Assembly (NCBI GenBank): GCA_026008535.1
Contig: BRKX01000003.1
Span: 22,496,001-22,560,000, forward strand
Direction: 5' to 3'
Length of the DNA stretch: 64,000 nucleotides
Origin: Perilla frutescens
Taxonomy: Eukaryota > Streptophyta > Magnoliopsida > Lamiales > Lamiaceae
In this document: piece after piece, positions 36,236 to 47,426 of the stretch
Position numbering within the stretch: the stretch's first letter is position 1
Layout of the letters: the number at the start of each line of letters is the position of its first letter
Position numbers and translations under genes: made by a program
The notes under the pieces: model-generated
Seen by the model: the letters and a program-made list of their open reading frames with translations, nothing else
What the model was told of the DNA's origin: nothing
Databases searched by the model: none

Positions 36236-37713
36236 GAGGGATCAAATGTAAATATTATCTCTGTGTGTAGATTAGAAATTAATCTTATCCGTTAGATTTG
36301 TTAGATGGATGGCTTAGATTGTTTTTACTTTAATTATTTTTTTATATTTATTTTACATAGGAAAGGTCATAGTTGTCGTTATAAAATCACAAAGATCTTT
36401 GAATATCTTTGAATTCCTAAATTTCCGTTTTTGATGATCATGCACTAGGTTGTTTTTCAAAATAATTGATTTAATTTTCCATTCTCCCGTCATCGTTTTT
36501 TCATCATCCACTCTAAAATATCTGATTTAATTTCCATTCTAGATTTTATAACTTCAATCTCTTCAATTCATTATCCAATAATTCATGATTCGAAATTGTG
36601 TATTCTTTTTAATCACATTTGGGTTTTAAACCTAAATTAAATAAAACAGTAACAACAACAAATTAAGCATTGTGTTATATAAAAAAATACCATTACTTGT
36701 AAAAAACATTGTTATAAAAAAAATATCCAAACATGTTCTTGATTAAATTTGTAAAAAAAAAAAGCACAAGACATGTAATTTAATAAAAAAACATCAAATA
36801 ATAGAAAAAAAGCATTTGTATAAAAAAAAGCATAAAGCATATAATTTAATAAAAAGTATCAAATAGTTGAAAAAAAGCATTTGTAATGAAAAAAAGCACA
36901 AAGCATATAATTTAATAAAAACATCAAATAATAGAAAAAAAGCATTTGCAACGAAAAAAGAAAACACGTACAAGAATAAAAAAAACACAAAGCATATAAT
37001 TTAATAAAAAATCAAATGATAAATAAAAAAAAGCATTTGTAACGAGAAAAAAAACACAAAAATAAATAAAAAACGCATAGCATGTAATTTAATAAAAAAA
37101 TATCAAATATCTTAAAAAAAAGCATTTGTAATAGAAATGAAAATACAAGAACACAAGAATAATAATAAAAAAACACAAATGTAATCTAATAAAAAAAATA
37201 CCAAAACTCAGCAAAAGTTACTTCATCACAAAATATAGCATTACAATGTTTCATGTAAGCATTTACAATTAGAAAAATAACAGATATATTGTGCGGTTAA
37301 AATATCATTGTATCAACTGTATAGTTACATGCTTTTGAAATCTAAAAATCACGATACTCAAACCTCTATGGGAAAAATAGCATAATAAAGAGAATTACAA
37401 ACGAAAAGAAAAAAAATTGAATGGACATTAAGAATAAATTAGTTGATTTTTTTTTTTAAAAAAAAAGTATCAATATGGGGGATTTTAATTGGGGGAGGTT
37501 GGACTTTGGAGAAGATTCAATCATCCATATTTATAGTTGAACAAATTGGAAACAGTAGATATGGCATATTTGTCCTTATTATATGTCATAATTAAAATAA
37601 TATAATAATTGTTAATTTCCTCATAATTAATGATGATAGTTGATTTTAATCAATTGATGGATATGATTTATTCCTAATTTACACATTAGAACTACATGTG
37701 CATGATAACCCTC

Positions 37714-37716
<3 letters not shown>
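36233..37716. mobile_element. E4: (TA)n-flanked TIR element
   Basis: The 1.48-kb element starts GAGGAGGGATCAAATGTAAA. The complement of its end starts AGGGAGGGTTATCATGCACA, and inside both ends are TGTGTAGATTAGAA and its diverged counterpart TGTGTAAATTAGGAA. The middle (about 36650-37200) is an A-rich array in which AAAAAAGCATTTGTAA and AAAGCATATAATTTAATAAA recur at intervals of about 60 bases. There is no coding capacity; the hydrophobic minus-strand frames are low-complexity artefacts. Confidence 0.6.

Positions 37717-37744
<28 letters not shown>
37717..37744. repeat. (TA)n tract between E4 and E5
   Basis: About 14 TA units, followed directly by a (GA)n run. Confidence 0.9.
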
Positions 37745-37765
<21 letters not shown>

Positions 37766-37882
37766 GGGTTGAGTTCCAGAAGGAACTACACCCTAGGTGA
37801 GAATCAAGAACCAATCTGAGTCATAGATCTCGCTTATTTGGACGGTCAAGATATGTTCCAAAATTTTAAAAAACACGGTGCT
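37745..37882. mobile_element. E5: isolated left terminus of a (TA)n-flanked element
   Basis: (GA)n then GGGGTTGAGTTCCAGAAGGA and about 110 further bases match the segment at 38988-39100 inside E6. It stops at a new (TA)n tract, so only one end of an element is left here. This could be a solo terminus, or an element broken when E6 arrived. Confidence 0.6.
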
Positions 37883-37904
37883 AATATATATATATATATA
37901 TACA
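37883..37904. repeat. (TA)n tract between E5 and E6
   Basis: About 11 TA units, followed by CATA and a 54-base (GA)n run to 37958. Confidence 0.9.
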
Positions 37905-37912
37905 TAGAGAGA

Positions 37913-37956
<44 letters not shown>

Positions 37957-37961
<5 letters not shown>

Positions 37962-39850
37962 GTTCATATGAGAACCACACACCCATGTGAGAATTGAGAA
38001 CCAATCTCAGCCACAGATCGCTCTTATATTGACGACCAAGATCTGTCCCAAGATTGAAAAAAACGTGGTGACATATTTGTAATATTAGCGACTTTTTAAT
38101 GAACTAATGGTATTTTTGTAATTTAGGAATTCTGCTAAAATAAGTCATGACAATGCTAAAAAAGGTCATGATAGTGCTAAAAAAGGCCATGACAGTGCTA
38201 CAATAGGAAATGACAGTGCTAAAACTCTAAATTGAAAAATATACACGTAAATTCTGAGTATTCATATATTGATAATTCAACATGTAACAGTGTTTGTTCA
38301 TGGTTTTTTTTACAATGTCGATGACATTTTTTTATGCTAATGCTAAAAAAAAGTCATGCTAAAAAAAGTCATGACAATGCAAAAAAAAAGCCATGACAGT
38401 GTTAAACTACGAAATGACAGTGCTAAAACTCTAAATTGAAAAATATACACGTAAATTCTGAGTATTCATATATTGATAATTCAACATGTAACAGTGTTTG
38501 TTCATGATTTTTTTACAATGTCGAAGACATTTTTTTATGCTAATGCTAAAAAAGAGACATGCTAAAATAAGTCATGACAATGCTAAAAAATGCCATTGCA
38601 GTGCTAAAAAAGGCTATGACAGTGCTAAAACCCTAAATTGAAAAATATACACGTAAATTCTGAGTATTCATATATTGATAATTCAACATGTAACAGTATT
38701 TGTTCGTGGTTTTTTTACAATGTCGATGATATTTTCTTATGCTAATGCTAAAAAAGAGTCATGCTAAAATAAGTCATGACAATGCTAAAAAAGGCTATGA
38801 CAGTGCTAAAACCCTAAATTGAAAAATATACACGTAAATTCTGAGTATTCATATATTTTCCGATTTTACCCTTACCAAGATTCAGGGGCAGCGAAGTTGG
38901 ACATTATTACGAGATTGCCATCGCGTTTTTTAAAATTTGGAGCATATCTTGACCGTCCAAATATACAATCTGAGAACCACACCCCAAGTTGGGTTCCAGA
39001 AGGAACCACACCCCAGGTGAGAACCGAGAATCAATTTGAGCCATAGATCCGGTATATTTGGACGGCCAAGATATGCTCCAGATTTTAAAAAACGCGGTGG
39101 CATCTCATAATAACGTCCAACTTCGCTGCCCCTGAATCTTAGTAAGGGTAAAATCGAAAATTTTGAAAATATATGAATAATCAGAATTTACGTGTATTTT
39201 TTAAATTTAGGATTTTAGCACTGTCATTTCCTATTTTAGCATTGTCATGGCCTCTTTTAGCATTGTCATGACTTATTTTAGCATAACTCTTTTTTAGTAT
39301 TAACATAAAAAAATGTCTTCGACATTGTAAAAAAAAACCACGAACAAACACTGTTACATGTTGAATTATCAATATATGAATACTCAGAATTTACGTATAT
39401 TTTTTAAATTTAGGGTTTTAGTACTGTCATTTCCTATTTTAGCATTGTCATGACCTTTTTTAGCATTGTCATGACTTATTTTAACATGACTCTTTTTTAG
39501 CATTAGCATAAAAAATGTCTTCGACATTGTAAAAAAATCACGAACAAACACTGTTACATGTTGAATTATCAATATATGAATACTCAGAATTTACGTGTAT
39601 ATTTTTCAATTTAGGGTTTTAGCACTGTCATTTCCTATTTTAACATTGTCATGACTTATTTTAGCATGACTCTTTTTTCATAAATTATAAAAATACCCTC
39701 AGTTCATTAAAAAGTTGATAATATTACAATAATGCTACCGCGTTTTTGCAATTTTAGAACCTATTTTAACTGTCCAAATATACTGGATCTATGGCTCAAA
39801 TTGGTTCTCTATTCTCATATGGGGGGTCTAGTTCTCACTTGATCCCATCT
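37957..39850. mobile_element. E6: 1.9-kb foldback element with about 200-bp subrepeats
   Basis: The left arm starts GATGAGTTCATATGAGAACC. The complement of the right end starts GATGGGATCAAGTGAGAACT and continues to match for the whole arm, so nearly the entire element is one inverted repeat centred near 38985. The left arm holds repeats starting AAATTGAAAAATATACACGT at 38229, 38432, 38634 and 38813. The right arm holds the inverted counterparts around 39181, 39385 and 39587. Each unit contains several GACAATGCTAAAA-type words. An E5-type terminus lies in the middle. RNA across it would form a very long duplex. Confidence 0.75.
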
Positions 39851-39859
39851 CTCTCTCTA

Positions 39860-39871
<12 letters not shown>

Positions 39872-39891
<20 letters not shown>
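39872..39891. repeat. (TA)n tract at the right edge of E6
   Basis: About 10 TA units after short CT and TG runs. It is the last tract of the series. Confidence 0.85.
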
Positions 39892-40081
39892 AATCAATAA
39901 TGGGCCGACTAAGGAAACATTAAATGGCCGAGTAAGAAGTACACTTATAACCTAAATGCTACCAAGATATAAATTGAGTTGTCTAAATGGTACAATTATA
40001 GAAATTAGCTAGGGGTGGGTAGAATTGGACCCACACTCTACAATCCCAAGGTTTTATTTTTTGATGACCTTTTCGCCCCAT
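39892..40081. other. Spacer between E6 and the MULE hairpin
   Basis: Nothing recognised. Confidence 0.5.
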
Positions 40082-40090
40082 CATCACATG
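40082..40090. repeat. Left 9-bp target-site duplication
   Basis: CATCACATG, identical to 40245-40253. Confidence 0.88.
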
Positions 40091-40244
40091 GGGCTTGTCT
40101 ATGCTACCTTTGCGGGTAGTACCCAAGTGTCATAATACATCTATTGTAACACTTTTATGTGTCACACATGTGACACATAAAAGTGTTACAATAGATGTAT
40201 TATGACACTTGGGTACTACCCGCAAGGGTAGCATAGACCAACCC
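40091..40244. mobile_element. 154-bp foldback MITE of Mutator (MULE) type
   Basis: Two 75-base arms around a 4-base loop pair along their full length with only about four mismatches, starting GGGCTTGTCTATGCTACC and ending with the near-perfect complement. The element is flanked by the identical 9-mer CATCACATG on both sides, the duplication size typical of MULEs. The near-identical arms suggest recent origin or arm homogenisation. There is no coding capacity. A transcript would be a strong small-RNA precursor. Confidence 0.88.
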
Positions 40245-40253
40245 CATCACATG
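40245..40253. repeat. Right 9-bp target-site duplication
   Basis: CATCACATG, identical to 40082-40090. Confidence 0.88.
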
Positions 40254-40602
40254 ATGCAAACTGTTAAAAAAAAACATATGTCCGGTCAATAAGATGTTAC
40301 TAGAATTCAAATTTAAAATATTTTGATAAGAAGTTATCACCTTCAACGCAACGCATGACTTGAGTCTTGAGGGGAAATTCTATTACACACTCACATGTTG
40401 TGTGATGTCATATTAGATTTATTGTGACAGAGAACATACTATATACAATAGTGACATATAATTTTCATGACTTAGAGAGCGCAGAGCCACACCCACTATG
40501 CTACAATCACTTGTTTATTATTGGTTGCATATTATTTTTTTTACTATAAACTATGTATATCATCCAAATGTGTACTTTTAGATGGAATCGAACATTATTA
40601 GA

Positions 40603-41395
40603 GTAACTCCAATGCTAAATACTTATTTGGTGGAAGTATAATTTCAGCACTAATTTTTTTGACAACTTCAATACTCAGCATCAAATATTATACCAAATAA
40701 GAATATTCTCTTAATGATTCCATTTTATATTATAATAGAAATATAAATATGCTTAATGATTTAGGATTTTTTTTAAAATGATAATTAATTATTCAAAATT
40801 AATAACTATTAATTGTATACTATCAAAAAATATATAATATTAAAAAATTATATACTATTAAAAATTAAAAAACACATATAATGTGCTTAGAATAATAAAA
40901 TCACTTTAAATGATCATCAAACTCTTACAATTAGTGACAAATATTACGAGACTACAACACTTATGAAAATACATGCATATATATAATTTGGTATCAATGC
41001 TCAGAATTAGTATATTTTTTCCACATATGTTACACTAATGTATTTCAAAGCGCAATGTGAGCATCTCCGTTCTTGATTTCTCTATATCGAGCAATAAATT
41101 CGTTGAACCAAACACTAAATTAATTGTGCTTTTATTGAAATTATATTATTTATTTATTTAGATGATTTATAATTTAAATTAAGTGAATATATAATTTATA
41201 AATTAAATTAACTTTATTAGATAATCCATTTAATTATGATTTTAAATAGTAAAATAGTGCATTAAATGTTGTAGGATCCGTCAACACCAATTTGGTGCAA
41301 CACCAAATTCTGTTCCAAATTTGAGGCGAGATTTGGTGCTACACCAATATGGGGCAGGATTTGGGATATTATTGGAGTAAATTCCTACCCCAAAT
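40603..41395. mobile_element. Possible TIR element with ACTCCAAT ends
   Basis: GAGTAACTCCAATGCTAAAT at the left and the complement of AATTTACTCCAATAATATCC at the right are alike over about 12 bases. The right part is rich in TTTGGTG words in both orientations. No clear target-site duplication was seen, so this is a weak call. Confidence 0.3.
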
Positions 41396-41465
41396 TGATG
41401 TTTTAGTCCAGAATTGGGGTGACTCTTACTATGCTAAAAAGTAATTTAATTAATTTAAAAAATAA

Positions 41466-42242
41466 GGGTGAATGTGCAAATACTCCCAATATTTACCTTA
41501 GGGTGCATATTTTCTTCTATTTTTTTTATCAATTAAGTCCATATAAATATTTTAATGGGACAAATATCACCTACCGTTTACCTTAAGTGATAGATTCCCT
41601 CCTAACGTTTTTTATCTGACCAATTAAGTAAACAAAAACATTATTAATGTGTATCTACTATAGTATAACGTGGATGATCAATCACATATAAAACTATGAT
41701 AATATTTATTTAGTGAAAATAAAGTGGCATATAACAAAATATACGATATATATATAATGATTAAAATAAATATAAGAAGAAATATTCTACGTCCTTTTGT
41801 ATATATTCAAATTATTATCATATGTACCAAATAATTTGGTATGGTTCAGCATAAAAAATACCAATATGCATATATAGATCTTAAAAGAGATCATATCAAT
41901 ATTTTTGGGTCAATTTTATGATAAATACAAATATTTTTTATTTATTATAAAAATGTTATTATTGATGTATAAGAAAGTTGAGATTATTTTTTATTACCTA
42001 AAAAATATAATTTATATATTTAATAATATCCATCATTTATGATGGGTATATTTCCCTCATAAAAATATTTTTGTGGTGTTAATTGGTCCAAAAAATGTTA
42101 GGGGGAATTTGCCCCTCAGAAGTAAATATTGAGAGGTATTTGCCCATAAAAAAAATATTTTAGACTTAATTGGTGAAAAAACAAATATATTAAGGGAATT
42201 TGCTGCTTGAAGTAAACGTTAAAGGTATTTACATCTTTAACC
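41466..42242. mobile_element. 777-bp element with long (about 170-bp) terminal inverted repeats
   Basis: The left end GGGTGAATGTGCAAATACTC and the complement of the right end GGTTAAAGATGTAAATACCT start a similarity that continues for about 170 bases on each side. It includes two related blocks per arm, each with a TTTACCTT/TTTACTTC word and CCAATTAAGT. The flanks are A-rich and give no exact duplication. MULE-like or another long-TIR type is possible. There is no coding capacity. Confidence 0.6.
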
Positions 42243-42303
42243 GAAAAACAATAATCCAAATTTCACCCTATATCTTATGGGGCTTGTTTAATTTGAGAAT
42301 AAA

Positions 42304-42835
42304 TTAGTATTACATCCCGTGCGATGCACGGCGAGAGATATATAAATAATTTATATTAAATAGTTTGTATAAATAAAATAATTAAATTACAATTAAATGA
42401 TTAATAGAAACAATTATAAAATTTACAAATAATATAATGTCAAATTCAAGTTTGTTCGCTATTTTATCGGCAGGCAACCCATATCCATAAATAAATTTAT
42501 ACTTTCATTCATTGTGCCCAATAAAACAAATAATATAATTGGATGGCCTGAAATCCATTACAAATATATTGAAATCCTTTATAATTTTATAAGGTATAAT
42601 GAGAAAAATTAAGAAGAAAATGATACAATGCCATAAACACACATTTAAGAAAATTATTACATCTTGGTCATCCCTGCAGACGGTTTGAAGTGGATATATA
42701 TAAAAGACATCATTGAGGAGAGTTGTCACAACTAGAGTAACGCTTCCACAATTTAATTAATATTTCGTCGTTATCTCTTGTATTTGTAGAGGACACCTTA
42801 AAGTTTATCTTTGACATCATATCAATTTGCGTCTC
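42304..42835 (-). mobile_element. Helitron 3' end, minus orientation, with hairpin
   Basis: On the minus strand the block ends CCGTGCATCGCACGG (6-bp stem, 3-base loop), then a short spacer and CTAA followed by T. This fits the Helitron 3' rule of a hairpin near a CTRR end inserted before T. About 500 bases inward match the plus-strand copy ending at 27467, for example TTGTTTTATTGGGCACAATG against TTGTTTTATTGAGCACAATG. The 5' end was not found. Confidence 0.65.
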
Positions 42836-43941
42836 TTTACACACTGGTATGAATGTATTCAATTATATTGTAGTAAAATATTGGTCTATACGCAGTGTGA
42901 AATTGGACATTGGTCCATTTTTAATGTATGATATGTAAAATGTACATGCAATATCTAACTATTAAAGAAAACACTAAAAAATTTAAAATGTGTCGTATAC
43001 ATACTTTCTTGGATCAAATAAATTAGAATAGACATATTCAAATACGCGCTCTCTCATATTTGTTGCTCATTATTATATAAATATGCTAACTAAAAAAATA
43101 TTCATTTTCAAGATTATTTAGCATAATTTGACTCTCCAACAATTAAATTTCTAAAAATTAGGCCCGAAATCTCGTATATAAGTATAACTCAATTATTATT
43201 TGAGAGAGATAATAAATCATTTCATGAAACAATCAATAAGTTAAATTATTTGTATGAAATAAATCATTGTTATATGATAACATAAAATTAATCACATAAA
43301 CTTCATCAATGAAATACGTGAAAATATTTTATTTGTTCAATGGGTCACACATATAACACAAAATATATTTATTTCAACTACGAAATGGATGGAAAAAATT
43401 AAAATAGATTTTAATATAACTAATAAACTCGAAAAATATATATTAAAAAGTAATACAATAATGAAATTATATCCAAATACGAAAAACTCAACCAAAAAAT
43501 ATATTCTATATTTTAGGATTTATCATTTTTCGATTTTCCTCCGCCGATTCAATCTTCTTCAAGAATGTTCTTATTTCTAAAATTTTCTTGCCAATTTACA
43601 ACTCACGTTGTCGTGTATTTTCATATATATATATATATATATAAATGAAAGATGATTTTACTAGTTTATATTTTATATTTGTAAGTGAATAGTTTACTAA
43701 TATTTTATGAAAGATTCATTCATAAGTGAAAATTTGAAATAAAATATCCAAATTTTTTAATACGCCAATATAAAAAAATAATAAATTACAATCTTCACCC
43801 AATTCAATAATTTAAGATAGTAAAATAACAATTTAACTATAACTTAAATTGCACATATTCCAATTCCTGCAAAAATAATTTGTGTGCATTAATTAAAGTC
43901 AACCAATTAATATTATGATTATTTAATGATTTTCTAATTTA
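42836..43941. other. AT-rich spacer
   Basis: No gene seen. A (TA)n run lies at about 43624-43642. Part of the region may belong to the body of the Helitron above. Confidence 0.5.
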
Positions 43942-44234
43942 TACTCCCTCCATCCAAATTATATAGTCCTTATTACTATTTTAGAATGTCCTAATTATAT
44001 AGTCTTATTACTATACATAATATCAATTTTCATAGTAATATATAAATATACCATTGTTATGTCCTGAAAATTAAAAAAATCAAGCACTTAAATTTTTGAT
44101 GAAAGTCATAAATATTAAATAAGGGCAATAGTGAAAGTTTTTTTTTTTTAACTTTAATATGTTGTATTCATAAATATTTTTTAATCTGCCTGCAAAGAGA
44201 AAATGGACTATATTGAGATGGGGGAGAATGAGTT
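43942..44234. mobile_element. Stowaway-like MITE
   Basis: Starts TACTCCCTCCATCCAAATTA. The right end GGACTATATTGAGATGGGGG is its diverged complement, and TATAGTCC matches GGACTATA well inside the ends. CTCCCTCC ends with a TA duplication are the Stowaway (Tc1/mariner) signature. The right-hand TA is eroded. About 290 bp, non-coding. Confidence 0.65.
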
Positions 44235-44239
44235 TTCCA

Positions 44240-45127
44240 ATTATTTATTTTTCAGATATATATTAATTAATTTAACTTAAATATAATAAATATAAAGCTT
44301 ATTGTGAGAAACTATAAGAAGTTTCAACAACATCATATAACTCATATTCATAGATATATATATTTAAATATATCAATATTTGATCAATAAAAATATAAAT
44401 TCTTCTTAGATTTTAATTATTCTTTTATTCAATTGTATGGTAATTCTTCTAAAAATAATAATGAAAAACCCATAATCATTACTTGATGGAAGTCAAAAAT
44501 ATTTCGAAAACTATGCACATTTAAATTAAGATTTTGAAACAGAAAATTGGCTGCACCTTAAATCATAGCATTTGCATAACAATCAAAGTTATATAAATGG
44601 TTTTGGGGTCTTTAGCCTCCAAAAAAAAAAAAAAAAATCCGACTACAAAGAATTCAACCCGCTACCTCAATCATTCTATGACCAACTCCCATTATATCTA
44701 AAAAAATATATGATGAGTTAATCATCATTTCGTCCATGCCAGCATGCCACAGTTGTATATTTCATCCATCCACTCAATTTTTTTACTGTAAATTAAAATA
44801 AAATAAAAAAAATGCCTATTTTGAATATAGAAAAAATTCAAAAATAAACTTGACTACCTCTAAAATATTCTTATGAAATTTACATATTAGGCAACCTATT
44901 CTAAGTACAAAAGGTTCATCCCACAAAAAGATTAACTAAAAAATATATGATATGGTTAGAAATCTTATTAATTCACTCTTATATATGAAAAGTATAAGAG
45001 ATATAAGCGAATGAGACGCACAAAAGAACTACAACTTTAATTGATAATTTGAATTTTGTGGTGAGTGGTGATGGAATGATTTGGAACGTATGGATGGAAG
45101 AAACTGTGAGTCTGTGATAGCTAAAGG
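44240..45127. other. AT-rich spacer
   Basis: Apart from the SINE candidate, nothing recognised. Confidence 0.5.
44612..44700 (-). mobile_element. Possible SINE, minus orientation
   Basis: The minus strand reads TTGGTCATAGAATGATTGAGG, resembling a tRNA A box, then GCGGGTTGAATTC, resembling a B box, and then a run of T. The spacing and words resemble the better candidate near 49850. No duplication seen. Confidence 0.35.
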
Positions 45128-45129
45128 TC

Positions 45130-45191
<62 letters not shown>
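45128..45191. repeat. (GA)n microsatellite
   Basis: About 31 GA units with one GGAG interruption. Confidence 0.9.
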
Positions 45192-45193
<2 letters not shown>

Positions 45194-45945
45194 CGAAGGG
45201 TAGGTTATTATTAGCAGCCAACCATAATTGAACAACTATTAGTTTGGAGCGTTTACTATTTTTCATTACTGCAAAATGCAAAGGCAAATTAAGACCAATC
45301 TTTCACTTCGTACCAACCCCGCATCCCCTATATCACTATTCACACCCCTATCTCATGTATGTTTCTGCTTTTTTATTTTTTTCCTTCAAAGCTTACCTAT
45401 AAAATTTAATTAGTGTCCTCCACAAAACTAGCAAAAAATTATGTGCATTAATTGTACGTTTAAATAACGACTCTAATAAATAAATAAATATGAGTGTACT
45501 TTACAGTAATTTTTTAAAATCAATTGTACGTCAATTTCTCACAAAAATAATACTATTAGTGAGAAAAATATAATGAAGAATAATTAAAATATTCAATGAC
45601 TATACAGAACACTCTTTTTTGTTTTATATTGATATTCTAAAAGTACAACATTTATAATTAATCAAATAAATTATTATGTATGTCCAATTTTGATAATTAA
45701 AGTCCACATTTTAACTGAATTAATCATTTTCTACGTGTCATTATCTCATAAAAGAATTAATTAAAAATAATTTTCTAAATCGATTTTTTCTGTAATTAAT
45801 AGTTTATGATTTGAGTTCTTTTGTTCATGTTTATGATACATTTGGTAGAAAAAGTTCAAAAATAATTTTAATTTGAAAATTAGTACACTACTAAATAAGC
45901 ATTAGATATAAAATTGTAGAAGTTCTTTTACGTGCTTAAGATTGG
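45192..45945. other. AT-rich spacer
   Basis: Nothing recognised. Confidence 0.5.
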
Positions 45946-46152
45946 TTGAGGGGCTCAAACCAACCCAAGTCAATTGAAGAAGATTTAGAAAGTATTCTAC
46001 AACATGAACAAGGTGTTTATTTTCTTTACTTCTATTTTATTATTGTAACATTTATAGTAATTATATATCCAATTATTTATATGTTTTTTTTTGTAGGTAT
46101 CAAAGATATTGAAACAAGTCTTGCCAATGAAACCACAATGACACAATGTTGA
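45946..46152 (+). pseudogene. Two-exon gene fragment of unknown family
   Basis: An open stretch reading GSNQPKSIEEDLESILQHEQ ends at AAG|GTG (46012). The intron-like stretch is AT-rich and ends TTTTTTTTGTAG (46096). The following GT ATC restores the frame and reads GIKDIETSLANETTMTQC before a TGA at 46150-46152. Splice signals and a joined frame suggest the last two exons of some gene, or a fragment carried by a transposon. There is no ATG. I do not recognise the protein. Confidence 0.3.
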
Positions 46153-47426
46153 TTTGAATGAATTGGTGACTTATGACTTGTAATCTTCTATTTTTATTGG
46201 AATCAATTTATTTGATTTGTTCGATCCTACACCGGACTGATTGTTTGCACAACTCTAATATGTGTTCACGTCATAAGATATGACCCTTATATTGGTTCTA
46301 AATTCTAATAGGTTAGCTACGACTACGAGATATAAGGCTCGCTCTCAACGTGTTAAATCTCATTGACTTTGTTATAACTTACAAAAAGATCTTGCTTTCT
46401 GGTCTATGCTTTGTTATAACAAATCACCCTTCCTTTAAGAGATACTATTATATTTTTTAAATACATTATTGAATATTATGTGATTTTTGATTTATTAACA
46501 TCTGTGAAAAAATTAAATATGCTTCTACTAAGTATTTCACTAATGAATAGTGAGTTTGTATATTTTATGTTATGTTTTCCTATAATATTGTTAGTAGTTT
46601 TTTTTTTTTTTAAATATTACAGAATTTTATGAATGATTAATAAATTATTAATGAGTATTTAAAAAATTTCATAAATATCTCAAATTGAAATATTTTATAT
46701 TATTTATTGTCAAATAATTTTGAAGTTTTGCAAAATATTTTCATATTAATAAAAACAAATGAGTTTTTATATAATTTTCTTTTTTTTTACAATTTAATTT
46801 ATTTTAGGTTTCTAGAAAAATATTAAATTTATTATAAGTTTATTTTTAATAAAATATTTTATAAATATACAAGATTTCATTTGTTAAACAAAAAATAAAC
46901 TAGTAAAGTTTTGTAAAACAAAAAATAAAACTTATTTTGATAATCGGGATTACATTATACCATGGGGAGTAAGGGTGAAATTGAACTGAATTGAGTCGAG
47001 TGTTAACCTTATCAAGCTTGAGCTTGATAAGGAAACTCGAAGCTCAACTCGAGCTTGGTCCAACTTTGAGTCGACTCGATAGCAAACTCGATAAGCTTAA
47101 ACCCTACTCGACTCGACTCAATTATGTAGTAATATTAAATAAAAAATTACATTTATTTGATTTTAAATAATAATAATTTAATTATTTACATATAATTAAT
47201 AATTAAATTATTAAGGGAAAAATTGTAATTATCTCAAAGCTCGATTCGATTAGGCTTGATAGCTCAGTATAATTGCTCCATTTTCCATTGATGTACATCA
47301 TACAAGGAATTTCTCTATAGCACCATGCATTTTCTATACAAGATCATAACATGGGGATCCAAAAATTTTGTATCTACATGCAAGTGAACATAGAGAGTAT
47401 TGGAGTTGGCCAAAAGACTACATTTT
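46153..47426. other. AT-rich spacer downstream of the PPR gene
   Basis: No gene seen. TTATCAAGCTTGAGCTTGAT forms most of a palindrome near 47009, and CTCGA/TCGAG words cluster at 46990-47250. This is reminiscent of subterminal repeats of a small transposon, but ends could not be defined. Confidence 0.45.

Noticed and set aside
36794..36988. Phe/Leu-rich minus-strand frame
   Set aside because: It is a translation of the A-rich repeat array in E4.
38229..39600. Regularly spaced repeats of about 200 bp resembling an array such as CRISPR
   Set aside because: Units are long, imperfect, contiguous and inverted in the second half, and the host is a plant. They are subrepeats of a foldback element.
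43389..43580. Lys/Asn-rich plus-strand frame
   Set aside because: It lies in AT-rich DNA, without family resemblance or splice context.
46990..47250. CTCGA/TCGAG word cluster as a defined transposon
   Set aside because: No terminal inverted repeat with duplication could be fixed, so it was left as a note in the spacer entry.
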